Positions 24,678 through 34,771 of a stretch of DNA of 64,000 nucleotides are shown here, one piece after another (within the stretch, counting starts at the first letter, position 1; each line of letters begins with the position of its first letter). Made by a program: the position numbers and the translations under genes. The DNA lies in contig NZ_JAKEDS010000001.1 in NCBI RefSeq assembly GCF_021462415.1, positions 778,273-842,272 of the forward strand. The letters are read 5' to 3'. Origin of the DNA: Rhodohalobacter sp. 614A. GTDB taxonomy: Bacteria > Bacteroidota > Rhodothermia > Balneolales > Balneolaceae. Below the pieces are notes generated by a model. The model searched no databases. It saw only the letters and a list, made by a program, of their open reading frames with translations, and was not told the origin of the DNA.

Positions 24678-27206
24678 ATGTATACACATTGGGAGAAGAT
24701 CAACGAGGCGATTAATACAACGCTGACTCTGGATCGAGATGCTCGTATGTCTTATCTAAAACAAACCTTCCGGGACGAACCTGACATCCTCCAGGAAGCA
24801 CTTGACTATTTATCTTTTATTGAGAAAGCCGAAGCCGAACAGTTTCTAGAGCCCGATCTGCTTTCGCAATCCAGGTTGGCTGATGAAATTTCCTCAATCA
24901 TAAATCAGAAAGAATCCCTCAAACATATCATTGGGAAACAAATTGGCCCCTACGAAATCACCGAGCCGATTGGCGAGGGCGGAATGGGAGCGGTTTATCT
25001 TGCCGAACGAACTGAGGGTGGATTCGAACAAAAAGTGGCTATCAAATTTATGAAAAGCGGCTTTTTTTCGCTCTATCTGCGGGAACGGTTTAATGGCGAA
25101 AAACAGATTCTTTCGAAGCTCAATCATCCAAATATCGCCCGGCTTCTGGACGGCGGAATTACAGATGACGGTTCCCCGTATTTTATTATGGAATATGTAG
25201 AGGGTGAACCCGTGGATCTGTTTTGCAGAAATCACCATTTGAACCTGGCGGAACGAATTTCGCTTTTTCGTGATATTTGTAAAGCGGTTCAGCACGCTCA
25301 TTCCCGTTTCATTATTCACAGGGATTTGAAGCCTGAAAATATCTATATCACGGGTGATGGCGATGTAAAGGTAATGGATTTTGGAATTGCCAAACTGCTT
25401 TCACCGGATGAACGGGAATCGACCGTACGAACCCGTGAAGGGCAGATCATCGCCAGTTTTGATTTTGCTGCGCCGGAACAGGTGGGTGCATCAGGTGATC
25501 CTTCCGTTGAAACAGATGTCTACGGATTGGGAGCTCTTCTCTATTTGCTTTGCACGGATGAACGGCCATTTCAGTTCAAGGATAAATCCCTGGCAGAGAT
25601 TGAATCGGAAATTCGAGAAAATCCGCCGCAAAGTCCCGGTGACCGTGCAAAAGACCCTATCGGCCCGCTTCCAAAAGATTTGGAAGCCATCATTTTGAAA
25701 TGCCTCCGAAAAGAGCCTGAAAACCGATATACATCAACCATTCATCTTCGGGAAGATGTGGAGCGGTATCAAAAAGGATGGCCGGTTCAAGCCAGAAAAG
25801 GAACCTTTCGCTATAAGTCACTTAAATTCTTGAAGCGGAATAAAGCTGTCTTGGCCGCAACTTCTGTGCTTTTAATTGCTACAGTAACCTTTGGGATTTA
25901 TCATGTATACCAACTCAATAACGAACGTGAAATAGCTCAGCTAGAAGCCGATAAAGCGGAACAGGCTACCGCATTCATGGTTGATTTGTTCGGTTCCTCC
26001 GATCCTACTCAAAATATTAGTGATACCCTGAATGTTTACCATCTTCTGGAACAGGGAAAGGGAAGAGTAGATCAACTTAACCAACAACCAAAATTACAGG
26101 CTTCCATATTATTTGCCTTGGGAGAAGCATATCACCGGATAGGTGAATACGAAGAAGCAGAAATCTTATTAAAAGAGGCCGACTCGTTAACGAATGCTCA
26201 TTATCCGCAGGATAGTTTTGAGGTAGCTGATGCCGCATTAACCCTTGGTGCGATACAGGCCTCAAATCAAAATTTTACCTTTGCCAGGGAGTACTTCCAA
26301 AAAGCGGAGGAAATTTTTAGAGATTTGCCAGATCAGCATTGGCAGAAGAAGGCTTATACGTTAACGGGATATGGCGACACGATGACCGGCCTTAATAAAC
26401 CGGATTCAGCTGAAATTTTTATTGCACGCGGACTGGAGTTGCAATTAGAACATCAGGCTGCTGAAGAGGAAATATTATCGACAAAGTTAAAGTTGGCAAA
26501 AAGCTACCGTGGTCAGGAGAAAAATAAAGAAGCAGAAGAGGTATACCGGGATGTGCTGCACAATTTGGGAAAAACCGATTCTGTAGATGTAGATTTACAC
26601 TTACTTACACTCAATAACCTTGCCTATTTACTTAGAAAACAAGAACGGTTTAATGAGGCTGAACAATACTACCGACGTGCTCTTCCACTTCATTCTGAAA
26701 TATATGGTGAAGATCACCCGACAACGCTGATGATTCTCACTAATCTGGTGGCAGTCGTCTATAAGCAAAATAGAATGGATGAGACAGCTACCTTATTGGA
26801 AAAAAATTATCAACTTACGGAACAACGATATGGCACTCATTGGCGAACGGGAGTCGCGGCCAAAGCTATCGGTGATTTTTATTTTATGAATAAAGATTTT
26901 GAATCAGCCGAAAGGTATTTTCAGGAAACCTTAGAAATTTATCGCAAAACGATAGGAAAAAACCATCTGTGGACAGGCCGCCCCTTGTTGATGAGCTATT
27001 TTAGTCGGAAAAACATAAACCCCAACACTGTTGACAAATCTCTTTTCGTACAGGGATATCAAATTCTGCAAAATCATTCGACAGATTTTTCGCCCAATGA
27101 CGTTGTCCTGTTTAATCAACTTATAGAACGGGTTGATACAAACTGTACCGTCGATTGTTCAGACGAGATTACCCAGCTTAAAACACTTCTCGCCACAGTT
27201 GATTAG
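24678..27206 (+). CDS. Membrane Ser/Thr protein kinase with C-terminal TPR domain, cassette 3
   Basis: 842 residues with the same plan as the kinases at 1632 and 10783: N-terminal helical segment, kinase domain (glycine loop GEGGMGAVYL, VAIK lysine, HRDLKPEN, DFGIAK), membrane helix (AVLAATSVLLIATVTFGIYHV), EADKAEQ linker and TPR repeats. The TPR part is clearly more diverged than between kinases 1 and 2, and ends with a Cys pair region (NCTVDC) that the others lack and which could form a disulfide if the C-terminus is periplasmic. It follows sigma 3 in the same operon and probably works with it (inference). Confidence 0.92.
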   Translation: MYTHWEKINEAINTTLTLDRDARMSYLKQTFRDEPDILQEALDYLSFIEKAEAEQFLEPDLLSQSRLADEISSIINQKESLKHIIGKQIGPYEITEPIGEGGMGAVYLAERTEGGFEQKVAIKFMKSGFFSLYLRERFNGEKQILSKLNHPNIARLLDGGITDDGSPYFIMEYVEGEPVDLFCRNHHLNLAERISLFRDICKAVQHAHSRFIIHRDLKPENIYITGDGDVKVMDFGIAKLLSPDERESTVRTREGQIIASFDFAAPEQVGASGDPSVETDVYGLGALLYLLCTDERPFQFKDKSLAEIESEIRENPPQSPGDRAKDPIGPLPKDLEAIILKCLRKEPENRYTSTIHLREDVERYQKGWPVQARKGTFRYKSLKFLKRNKAVLAATSVLLIATVTFGIYHVYQLNNEREIAQLEADKAEQATAFMVDLFGSSDPTQNISDTLNVYHLLEQGKGRVDQLNQQPKLQASILFALGEAYHRIGEYEEAEILLKEADSLTNAHYPQDSFEVADAALTLGAIQASNQNFTFAREYFQKAEEIFRDLPDQHWQKKAYTLTGYGDTMTGLNKPDSAEIFIARGLELQLEHQAAEEEILSTKLKLAKSYRGQEKNKEAEEVYRDVLHNLGKTDSVDVDLHLLTLNNLAYLLRKQERFNEAEQYYRRALPLHSEIYGEDHPTTLMILTNLVAVVYKQNRMDETATLLEKNYQLTEQRYGTHWRTGVAAKAIGDFYFMNKDFESAERYFQETLEIYRKTIGKNHLWTGRPLLMSYFSRKNINPNTVDKSLFVQGYQILQNHSTDFSPNDVVLFNQLIERVDTNCTVDCSDEITQLKTLLATVD

Positions 27207-27215
27207 TAGCAAACT

Positions 27216-27252
27216 AAAATCATATTACCGTGTAAAACTTACATATGATTTT
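27216..27252. terminator. AT-rich inverted repeat after kinase 3
   Basis: Perfect 10-bp inverted repeat AAAATCATAT (27216-27225) / ATATGATTTT (27243-27252) with a 17-base loop, 9 bases past the kinase stop codon. It may act as a weak terminator; the stem is all A/T but one pair and lacks a long T tract, so an operator for the downstream permease gene is also possible. Confidence 0.4.
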
Positions 27253-27381
27253 GCTGATCTATCATTTCTCATTTCATCTTAAAAACGAATAACGTTGCCG
27301 AAACGCTTTAACCTGCACATATCCCTTCGATTCAGTATTATCCAATCTTCGAATTAACATCTAACCAGGTTTTTATTTCTT

Positions 27382-28704
27382 ATGGGGATATTTTTGTGGC
27401 TTTTGCTTGTGGTTGCTTTGCTTGTTTGGGGGACCGTACGGTATAACCTGCATCCTTTCTTAGGCCTTTTACTCAGCGCCATTATTATCGGTTTTTTAGG
27501 CCATCTTGCCGTATCAGATATCATTTCTGCCATCGCCAGCGGATTCGGTTCAACCCTTGGCAGCATCGGAATTGTGATTGCAGCGGGTTCCATTATCGGA
27601 GAATATTTAGACCGAAGCGGTGGTGCCAAAGTACTCGCCAACAAAATTCTTGATACAGTCGGGGAGAAGAATGCGCCGCTCTCCATGAGTTTGACCGGGT
27701 ATATTGTCTCTATTCCGGTTTTTTGTGATTCGGGATTCATTGTTCTCTCAGCACTGAACAAAGCGATCTCAAAACGTGCAAAAATTCCTCTGGCTGTATT
27801 GGCGATTGCCCTTGCGACAGGCCTATATGCTACTCACGTTTTTGTGCCGCCAACTCCGGGTCCGCTTGCCGCTGCGGCCACACTCGGAGCTGATGTCGGC
27901 TGGGTTTTGATTCTTGGTTTGATTGTATCCATTCCCGTCATAATCGCTGCTTTAATATGGGCTGTAACGTGGGGCAAAAACTTTACGATTGAATTTGATA
28001 CCGCTGAAGAAAACGCCTCAACACCACAACAACCACCGTCTTTTTCTCTGGCCATCATTCCCATCTTGGCACCTATTTTATTGATCGCTTTGAAGTCCAT
28101 CGCCGAACTTCCCGCCGCTCCTGTTGGTGAGGGATTCCTGTTTGATTTGTTCGTCTTTGCCGGAAATCCTATTATCGCGCTTTTAATCGGAGTGGGCCTC
28201 TCTTTCCTTATGGTTAGAGGAAGTAAAGATAAAGCTCACCAAACCTGGCTTGAAGAGGGATTAAAAAAAGCCGGGATCATCATCCTGATTACGGGAGCAG
28301 GAGGCGCTTTTGGATCTGTTTTACGGGAAACGGAGCTTGGAGAATTTGCCTCGCAATTTGCTGAAATCGGTGGACTTGGAATCCTGATACCATTCCTGAT
28401 TGCCGCTTTTTTGAAGACTGCTCAGGGCTCTTCAACCGTTGCGATTATTACGGCTGCCGCCATTACAGCCCCGTTACTAGTTCCACTCGGCTTTGATTCT
28501 GACATCGGTTCAGCATTGGTTGTCCTTGCCATTGGTGCCGGAGCGTTGACCGTCTCTCACGTCAATGACAGCTATTTCTGGGTCGTCGCCAAATTTTCAG
28601 AGATGGATACCTCAACCGCTCTGAAAACTCACACAATCGCTACAGCTATTATGGGTGTAACGGGGTATTTAACGGTGCAGGTTTTGGCGTGGGTTTTGGT
28701 TTGA
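27382..28704 (+). CDS. GntP-family gluconate:H+ symporter-type permease
   Basis: 440 residues, almost entirely hydrophobic with about 12 membrane segments. Family signs: GFGSTLGSIGIVIAAGSIIG, the SIPVFCDSGFIVLS segment in the middle and VPPTPGPLAAA, all typical of GntP/ion-transporter proteins that take up gluconate or related sugar acids with protons. The length is the usual one for the family. No gluconate kinase or dehydratase is nearby, so the substrate is not fixed by context; glycerate or another hydroxy acid is possible. Transcribed alone, converging with the CHAT gene. Inner membrane. Confidence 0.9.
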   Translation: MGIFLWLLLVVALLVWGTVRYNLHPFLGLLLSAIIIGFLGHLAVSDIISAIASGFGSTLGSIGIVIAAGSIIGEYLDRSGGAKVLANKILDTVGEKNAPLSMSLTGYIVSIPVFCDSGFIVLSALNKAISKRAKIPLAVLAIALATGLYATHVFVPPTPGPLAAAATLGADVGWVLILGLIVSIPVIIAALIWAVTWGKNFTIEFDTAEENASTPQQPPSFSLAIIPILAPILLIALKSIAELPAAPVGEGFLFDLFVFAGNPIIALLIGVGLSFLMVRGSKDKAHQTWLEEGLKKAGIIILITGAGGAFGSVLRETELGEFASQFAEIGGLGILIPFLIAAFLKTAQGSSTVAIITAAAITAPLLVPLGFDSDIGSALVVLAIGAGALTVSHVNDSYFWVVAKFSEMDTSTALKTHTIATAIMGVTGYLTVQVLAWVLV

Positions 28705-28792
28705 TGAATGTTGATCAAAGATTGATGGTTTTTAATTTCAGAAATTTGCAAAACCGGCAATCGTACTCCGGATAGGAAACGAAAACAAAACA

Positions 28793-31700
28793 TTATCTCC
28801 CTTGTAACACAAACGCTGCCCAGTTTCGTGGAGATGCAAATTCGGGTTGGCTGATCAAGTCCATTTTTGCCATTTGCAGGGATTCTGAATATGAGTGGCC
28901 GTCCCTGGCGTATTCATAAAACTGAATCATCAGCCTGGCGGTGGGTTGATCGTTTACCCGCCACATGGAAACCATAAGGTTAGCGGCTCCGGCATAGATA
29001 AAAGCTCTCGTAAATCCGATCATTCCTTCGCCTTTATAAACGGTACCCAATCCTGTTTCACAGGCACCCAGGGTAACCAGGTCTGCATTCAGGTTCATAT
29101 TGTAGATATCATTTACGTAGATTATGCCGTCATCGTTTTCTCCTTTCCAGAAAGCAATTCCGGAAAGAGCGGGATCATCCTCATTCACAAACGCGTGTGT
29201 AGCAAAATGGATGAATCCGTAGTCATCAAATGATGTGTTTTCAATAGCTGATTTTGTAGCGTTCCGGCCAAGCAGAATTTCGGTCTTCTCAGGTGAGAAA
29301 AAGTTCCAAAAAGATTGACTCTCTTCAAATACATTGGCGATTTCACGGGTTTCATATTGGGTGAGAGGGAGTGGAGATAACCCGGACAGATAACGGGAAG
29401 GCTCCGCCTGATCTTCAAACTGCGCCGTCTCATTAAAAGGAGCTACGGCAAACAAATTTCGGGGATCTTCCACTTTTTGCTCTTCCAGCATTTGAAGCAC
29501 AGTTGCCGAGGGAACGTATGATATTTGTAAATCCCGGAGAAGAAATGGCATTCTGTAATAATTAGCATCATTTGACTGCTCAGTCAAAAGCATTTCAAAT
29601 GGTAAGTAGAAAAGCATTTGATCCGGTACAATAATCAGCGATTGAGATTTAATTTCAGGTAAAAGTGGCTCAACCAACTGTTGATATAATTGGTGGGCAA
29701 CGGCTGAATATTCTTCACGATTATTGGCTGAAACAGCCTCCCGAAGTGTCTTAATCTGTGCGGATAAAAAATCCGGAGTGCCCAACGTATGAAACGAAAT
29801 ATTCCTTTTATCCAAAACCAGTGCATAAATCTCATCCTCGCTGACAACATAATTTACAAGCGTTTCGTCATCATCCAGTAAATTCGAAACCGTTTTACGA
29901 TCTGCAAAACTCCGGTCATATTTCAGCTGATAGTAATCGCGATAGTTTTCCTCAAGATCTTCGGTTAGCGAAGTAAGCTTTTGTCGCGATTCAAAAAGTG
30001 AATCGCGGTATGCAGAAATGATGTCTTGGCTGGCTTCAAACCCTTTTTCCTGTTCGGCGTGCAGTTGCTGGTAATAATCGGCTATTTTTGTGTTGATGGA
30101 CTGTTCCTCTTCAAGAATATCATCCGGAACCCCGGCAAATGTTTTTGCTTCCATATCCTGCAACAACTCAAGGGCAATGCGTGACCGGCTTAATTCACTG
30201 ACTCTCAAGATCTCATTCAGCCAAGCTTCATTCCCTGTTGCTTCATACAGCTTATGGTAAGCTTTAATCGTATTGGTAAAGATGGAATAATTTTCATCAA
30301 TAAGATTTAATTTTGAAGCTTCGCTTTGATACGAATGCTGCAGAAAATCCACAATTTTCATCGCTTTTGAGTAATTATCAACAGCCTGGTGTAAATGCAT
30401 TACCTCCCTTTTTTCCTCAAACTGCTGGATATTCATATCTCCAACCTTTTTGGCAGCCCTCAAAAAATGAAGGGGATGTGAAAGCCGGCCGGCATCAAAA
30501 TTTGAATTAGGTTGAATACCACTTGTAGTTGCGATTTTTTCGTAGGCCTGAAGATAATTTTCACGGGCTTGATCGTACTCCTTTTGTTCTTCGTATGTAT
30601 CTCCAAGTTTTAAAATCACTTCCCACACATCCGGATGGTTTTCACCGAGGCGGCTCTCCGCTATTCGCAAGGCTTCCTGGTATTGATCTCTTGCAAGAGA
30701 AAAATTTTCTATCTCAGTATAAAACTCACCAAATTGAATATAGGGTGATATGAGGTCCGGATGATCTTCGCCATAAATTTTCTTCCTAACCCTCAGAGAT
30801 TTTTGGATATTCTCCAGAGCAGCATCATACTCCTTATTTTCCCGATAGATGGATGCAAGATTGGAATACCCGATGGCTGTATCCATGTGGTTTTCTCCAA
30901 GAGTTTCTTCTTTGATTCGCTGTGCTCTCTCTAATATTTCTGCAGCTTTTTCCAAGTCTTTCATCTGCATGTATGCAACCCCCGCATTATTGTAACCACC
31001 GGCCACGCGCGCATGGTTCTCCCCGTAGTTATCCCTAAAAATACTGGCTGCTTTCAAAAAATGGTCCGCAGCCTGTCCATAATCTCCTAATCCGTAATGA
31101 ATAGCCCCGATATTGTTATAAAGTAGTCCCATTTCCGGATGATTCTCTCCATATAAAGATGTAGTTACTTGGAGAGCTTTTTGATAGTAACCCATAGCTT
31201 CATCAGCCTTTCCCAAACGCCTCAACAAAATACCCATATTGTTGTACGTAAGGGCTAAAAGCCTTAGAATTTCACGGTTTCCCTCCAAGTGCTGGATGGA
31301 TTCCACAGCAGCTGAATAATATTCAAATGATTTCTGAAAATTGCCCACGGCCTCTTCAAGATAGGCCGGAGCTATAAAAGCACGTGCCCTTGATATTTCA
31401 TCAAGCCCATCTGAACCGGCCAGTTCCAGCGCCTGGTTTGCGGCTTCCCGTGCTCGCTCAAAGTCCGTCATATCTACAAAAAGGTACACCTTTTGCCGGT
31501 ATACTCTTACTTCAAGGGGATGGGGCCTCGTTAATTCTTCAACAGAAAACTTTTCGGCTTCCGCAATTGTATTCTCGGCTGTCTTAAAATCACGATTTCT
31601 CCTGGCAATATCGGATAAGTATATCTTGCTGGAAATACAATTCTCAATCCATTCCGCCATCGAACAGACTTCATCCGTTACATCGGCAAAAATCTGTTTG

Positions 31701-31846
31701 GAGTCCTCATAGTTGCCGGCCTCATATAACTCTACCGCTTGTTTATATCTGTTTTCAACATCCGATAGAGATTGCCCGACCAGCAATACCGGAAACACAA
31801 ACAGAAAGAGAGTTAACAAATATCTGAGAATGTGAAACACGACCAC
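28793..31846 (-). CDS. Exported TPR-CHAT domain protein (caspase-like protease fold)
   Basis: 1017 residues. A hydrophobic N-terminus (YLLTLFLFVFPVLLVG) acts as signal peptide or anchor. Residues about 25-450 hold TPR repeats of the NNIGAIHYGLGDYGQA / GENHP type; a helical spacer follows; the C-terminus (about 700-1017) is a CHAT domain with the catalytic pair His in FIHFATHAF (about 882) and Cys in TLGACETGLG (about 927), then the ANLMVSMWRVND motif. CHAT proteins are caspase-clan peptidases, often switched on through their TPR partner domain. A signal peptide suggests action outside the cytoplasm. The start is a GTG at 31846. No obvious substrate gene is adjacent. Confidence 0.88.
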   Translation of the reverse strand: MVVFHILRYLLTLFLFVFPVLLVGQSLSDVENRYKQAVELYEAGNYEDSKQIFADVTDEVCSMAEWIENCISSKIYLSDIARRNRDFKTAENTIAEAEKFSVEELTRPHPLEVRVYRQKVYLFVDMTDFERAREAANQALELAGSDGLDEISRARAFIAPAYLEEAVGNFQKSFEYYSAAVESIQHLEGNREILRLLALTYNNMGILLRRLGKADEAMGYYQKALQVTTSLYGENHPEMGLLYNNIGAIHYGLGDYGQAADHFLKAASIFRDNYGENHARVAGGYNNAGVAYMQMKDLEKAAEILERAQRIKEETLGENHMDTAIGYSNLASIYRENKEYDAALENIQKSLRVRKKIYGEDHPDLISPYIQFGEFYTEIENFSLARDQYQEALRIAESRLGENHPDVWEVILKLGDTYEEQKEYDQARENYLQAYEKIATTSGIQPNSNFDAGRLSHPLHFLRAAKKVGDMNIQQFEEKREVMHLHQAVDNYSKAMKIVDFLQHSYQSEASKLNLIDENYSIFTNTIKAYHKLYEATGNEAWLNEILRVSELSRSRIALELLQDMEAKTFAGVPDDILEEEQSINTKIADYYQQLHAEQEKGFEASQDIISAYRDSLFESRQKLTSLTEDLEENYRDYYQLKYDRSFADRKTVSNLLDDDETLVNYVVSEDEIYALVLDKRNISFHTLGTPDFLSAQIKTLREAVSANNREEYSAVAHQLYQQLVEPLLPEIKSQSLIIVPDQMLFYLPFEMLLTEQSNDANYYRMPFLLRDLQISYVPSATVLQMLEEQKVEDPRNLFAVAPFNETAQFEDQAEPSRYLSGLSPLPLTQYETREIANVFEESQSFWNFFSPEKTEILLGRNATKSAIENTSFDDYGFIHFATHAFVNEDDPALSGIAFWKGENDDGIIYVNDIYNMNLNADLVTLGACETGLGTVYKGEGMIGFTRAFIYAGAANLMVSMWRVNDQPTARLMIQFYEYARDGHSYSESLQMAKMDLISQPEFASPRNWAAFVLQGR

Positions 31847-32097
31847 ACGAGTTTTTAAAGTGAGAACAGGTAAGTAACGCTTCTTGAATGTATCCCTGCA
31901 ACTACATTACTAAACGATTTTGAGATTGTAAAGCGAAGTTATAAAACTCCCTTAATTATTTATCTATTTGTGGTTTCTGTAATGTAGATGAGATACTTTT
32001 TTCTAAATAATCATAGAAATGATAAGAGTAGTGAGTTATTCGTTTCAAAAATCATTCATCGAATCAACTCCACAATCTATACCTCTAAGGGGATTTT

Positions 32098-33054
32098 TTA
32101 ACCTTCACCAAAAAGAGCTTTTACAAAGGCTTCTCTCTCGAACACTTGCAGATCTTCAATTTGTTCTCCTACCCCAATGTATTTCACCGGAATATTAAGC
32201 TCGTTGGATACACCGATCACAATTCCACCTTTGGCTGTTCCGTCCAGTTTGGTGAGGACGAGTCCGGTTACATCCACTACATCCGTAAAAGCATGCGCCT
32301 GCTGCATGGCATTCTGACCCGTTGAGGCATCAAGAACGAGCAGGATTTCGTGTGGTGCACCCTCTACAACTTTGCCCATCACACGTTTGATTTTGGCCAG
32401 TTCTTCCATCAACGATTTTTTGTTGTGAAGGCGGCCGGCGGTATCTACCAACACCACATCGGCTCCCCTTGAATTTGCGGACGCCACCGTATCGTAGGCA
32501 ACGGCAGCGGGATCGGCATTTTGTCCCTGCTGGATGATCGGCACTTCTGCGCGTTCGCTCCAGATTTTAAGCTGGTCAACCGCTGCAGCCCGAAAGGTGT
32601 CGGCGGCTCCGAGCATTACGTTTTTGCCGGCTCTTTTATATAGATGAGCCAATTTCCCAATCGTTGTGGTTTTCCCGACACCATTCACGCCCACAATCAT
32701 AATGACGTGGGGTTTGGTTGGAAATTCAGCATCGAAATCGGCGGGCTGACCGGGCCGGTTTTCTTTCAGAAGAGCGGTAATTTCTTCACGCATAATCTGC
32801 TGCAACTCATTTTGGGTAATGAATTTGTCGCGAGCAACCCGTGATTCAAGCCGGTTGATAATCTCAATAGTTGTTTTTACACCCACATCCGATGTGATCA
32901 GCGCATCTTCGAGGGCGTCAAGCGTGGCATCATCCACTTTATCTTTTCCGGCAATGCTCTTTCCAATTTTGTTGAGCAGTCCCTCACGGCTTTTTTCGAC
33001 GCCTTTATCGAGTTTCTCTTCTTTCTTTAAACCAAGTTTATCTAACCAGCCCAT
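32098..33054 (-). CDS. ftsY: Signal recognition particle receptor FtsY
   Basis: 318 residues, normal for the short FtsY form without an acidic A domain. N-terminal helical N domain (about 20-100), then the SRP-type GTPase: P-loop [15 protein letters not shown] (122-136), the [11 protein letters not shown] motif, [13 protein letters not shown] (G3) and [10 protein letters not shown] (G4-G5 region). FtsY receives ribosome-nascent chain/SRP complexes at the inner membrane for cotranslational insertion. It is transcribed away from the phosphatidyltransferase gene's stop with about 100 bases between, in the same direction, so the two may share a transcript. Confidence 0.97.
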   Translation of the reverse strand: MGWLDKLGLKKEEKLDKGVEKSREGLLNKIGKSIAGKDKVDDATLDALEDALITSDVGVKTTIEIINRLESRVARDKFITQNELQQIMREEITALLKENRPGQPADFDAEFPTKPHVIMIVGVNGVGKTTTIGKLAHLYKRAGKNVMLGAADTFRAAAVDQLKIWSERAEVPIIQQGQNADPAAVAYDTVASANSRGADVVLVDTAGRLHNKKSLMEELAKIKRVMGKVVEGAPHEILLVLDASTGQNAMQQAHAFTDVVDVTGLVLTKLDGTAKGGIVIGVSNELNIPVKYIGVGEQIEDLQVFEREAFVKALFGEG

Positions 33055-33156
33055 TATTTTTGTTTGTTTTGGGGATCAATTTTCTTTGCCTAAATATACG
33101 GTGTTAATCGTGAGAGGTGAAATGCAAACATTTGACCTGACTCGTCTCATGTAAAG

Positions 33157-33753
33157 TTAATTAAACTCTGCACCGGCCATAATTTTACGATAACGGATCG
33201 TGTATTCAATAAATGAATAGACCATCAGGATAACGGAGAGTATCATCAGGTAAAAATGAACCTTGGCTGCATCGGGAAAGAAAAATACGCTGAGCCAGTA
33301 TAAAGCCATACCATTCACGGATATTTTGCCCGACATAATAGACATTGCTACTTTGCCGCGTTTCTTTTTGATGCGTGCCGATCCCCACATAATAAACAGA
33401 TCGCGACTGACACCCAGACAAAAGTACCAGATTGGAATCCAATGAAGAAAGAAAACCGTGTAGAGAAACAGGAAAAACGCCATCAGTTTGTCGGCGATGG
33501 GATCGAGCATTTTCCCCAGTTCGGATCTCTCATTTCTCAGGCGCGCCACAAGTCCGTCGAAATAATCGGAAATACCCCCGTAAAGAATCAGGGCAACGAT
33601 GGACAAACTTGGTTCGTAGTTATTCTGCACATGCAGGTAGATAATTGGAGCCACTATCAAGACCCTTGTAAAAGAGATAAAGTTCGACCATGTGTAAATG
33701 TCGTTGGTAACCAATACCTTCTTACCATCAATATTTGATGCAGCTTCTCTCAT
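33157..33753 (-). CDS. CDP-alcohol phosphatidyltransferase family protein
   Basis: 198 residues with about five to six membrane helices. The family signature D-G-x2-A-R-x8-G-x3-D-x3-D is complete: D66, G67, A70, R71, G80, D84, D88, with an extra D63. Such enzymes move a phosphatidyl group from CDP-diacylglycerol to an alcohol (for example glycerol-3-phosphate in PgsA, inositol phosphate or serine in relatives). Length fits PgsA-like proteins, but the acceptor cannot be decided from sequence by eye. Inner membrane. Upstream of ftsY on the same strand. Confidence 0.9.
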   Translation of the reverse strand: MREAASNIDGKKVLVTNDIYTWSNFISFTRVLIVAPIIYLHVQNNYEPSLSIVALILYGGISDYFDGLVARLRNERSELGKMLDPIADKLMAFFLFLYTVFFLHWIPIWYFCLGVSRDLFIMWGSARIKKKRGKVAMSIMSGKISVNGMALYWLSVFFFPDAAKVHFYLMILSVILMVYSFIEYTIRYRKIMAGAEFN

Positions 33754-33817
33754 TCACGTAGTTGCTTCATGTACCAGGTTTACTTGTGTGTAATAATACA
33801 GTTTTTAAAAGAGATAT

Positions 33818-34429
33818 ATGCAAATGGAATATAAAGATTTACGCGACCGCAATCAGGCCGATACACTTCTCCGGGAAAAAAGGCTTACATCAGAAAAAGT
33901 ATTTGACGGCAAACTTCTTCAGGTTTACTCAGATGAAGCCGAACTGCCCGATAACTCCACCTCCGTACGCGAATGGATCAAACACCCCGGAGCCAGCGCA
34001 GTTGTACCGGTTTTTGAGGACGGTACCATTATGCTTCTGAAGCAATTTCGCTATCCGCCAAACAAAACATTTATCGAAGTTCCGGCGGGTAAGATTGATC
34101 CGGGGGAAGACCCAAAAACCACTGCCGGGCGCGAACTGTTTGAAGAAAGCGGTATAAAATGTGAAAATCTGCAGGAGGTGGGATCGTTCTATCCCGCCAT
34201 CGGTTATGCTGATGAAATTATTTATGTGTATGTGGGGTGGGGTTTGACGGAAGAATCGCAAAGCGTTGATGACGATGAGTTTCTGTTGAAATACCGCATT
34301 CCATTTTCGAAAGCCCTGAATATGATTAAAACCGGCGAGATTTCTGATGGAAAAACCATCTGCTCACTAATCCAGGTATCGCTCTGGTGGAAAGAGAATG
34401 CGCCGTTTGAGGTAGATTTAGAAGGTTGA
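33818..34429 (+). CDS. Nudix hydrolase, ADP-ribose pyrophosphatase type
   Basis: 203 residues. A complete Nudix box spans 91-113: G91, E97, R105-E106-L107, E109-E110, G112-I113 (GKIDPGEDPKTTAGRELFEE). The preceding segment FRYPPNKTFIEVPAG and the later GSFYPAIGYADE are typical of ADP-ribose pyrophosphatases and sugar-nucleotide hydrolases, which cleave the pyrophosphate to give AMP and a sugar phosphate. Cytoplasmic, Mg-dependent. Divergent from the phosphatidyltransferase gene with a 64-base gap, and followed by a bidirectional hairpin. Confidence 0.92.
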   Translation: MQMEYKDLRDRNQADTLLREKRLTSEKVFDGKLLQVYSDEAELPDNSTSVREWIKHPGASAVVPVFEDGTIMLLKQFRYPPNKTFIEVPAGKIDPGEDPKTTAGRELFEESGIKCENLQEVGSFYPAIGYADEIIYVYVGWGLTEESQSVDDDEFLLKYRIPFSKALNMIKTGEISDGKTICSLIQVSLWWKENAPFEVDLEG

Positions 34430-34434
34430 TGTTT

Positions 34435-34463
34435 AGTCATTCTGAATCGACTTCAGAATGACT
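34435..34463. terminator. Bidirectional hairpin terminator between convergent genes
   Basis: Perfect 12-bp stem AGTCATTCTGAA (34435-34446) / TTCAGAATGACT (34452-34463), 5-base loop. It sits in the 51-base gap between the Nudix gene (+) and the small gene at 34481 (-). T tracts are short on both sides (TTTCAT, AAACAT), so efficiency is uncertain. Confidence 0.65.
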
Positions 34464-34480
34464 TTCATCTGCATTTTCAA

Positions 34481-34771
34481 TTAATCTTCTTTTATAACTC
34501 CTTCCTGCAAAGCCAGGTTATACAACGATTCGTGCAGGTTCTCCCGGTCCAAATCCCCGCGATTCATCAGGGATTCAATCTCATCCCCGGTAAACATCAT
34601 CAGCATGCCGTGATTCCGAAACTCCTGGTCGATATTTCTCGGATCCGTCAATTTCATTTTGTTGATTTCCAATCCATTCGGACTAATCCTCTTGTCGACC
34701 AGGCAGTAATACTGGTCAACAGGTTCATTGCCGAATTCTATATGTTGTAGTGTTGTGTCTTTGAATTTCAT
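34481..34771 (-). CDS. Small hypothetical protein paired with HTH gene
   Basis: 96 residues, unrecognised, soluble and acidic. It contains VDQYYCLVDKRISPNGLEIN, a mixed central segment and an acidic end (LQEGVIKED). Its ATG overlaps the stop of the upstream HTH gene by four bases (ATGA at 34768-34771), so the two are translationally coupled and probably act together. Such overlap of a DNA-binding protein and a small partner is seen in toxin-antitoxin and phage-control pairs, but no toxin motif is visible. Confidence 0.72.
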   Translation of the reverse strand: MKFKDTTLQHIEFGNEPVDQYYCLVDKRISPNGLEINKMKLTDPRNIDQEFRNHGMLMMFTGDEIESLMNRGDLDRENLHESLYNLALQEGVIKED

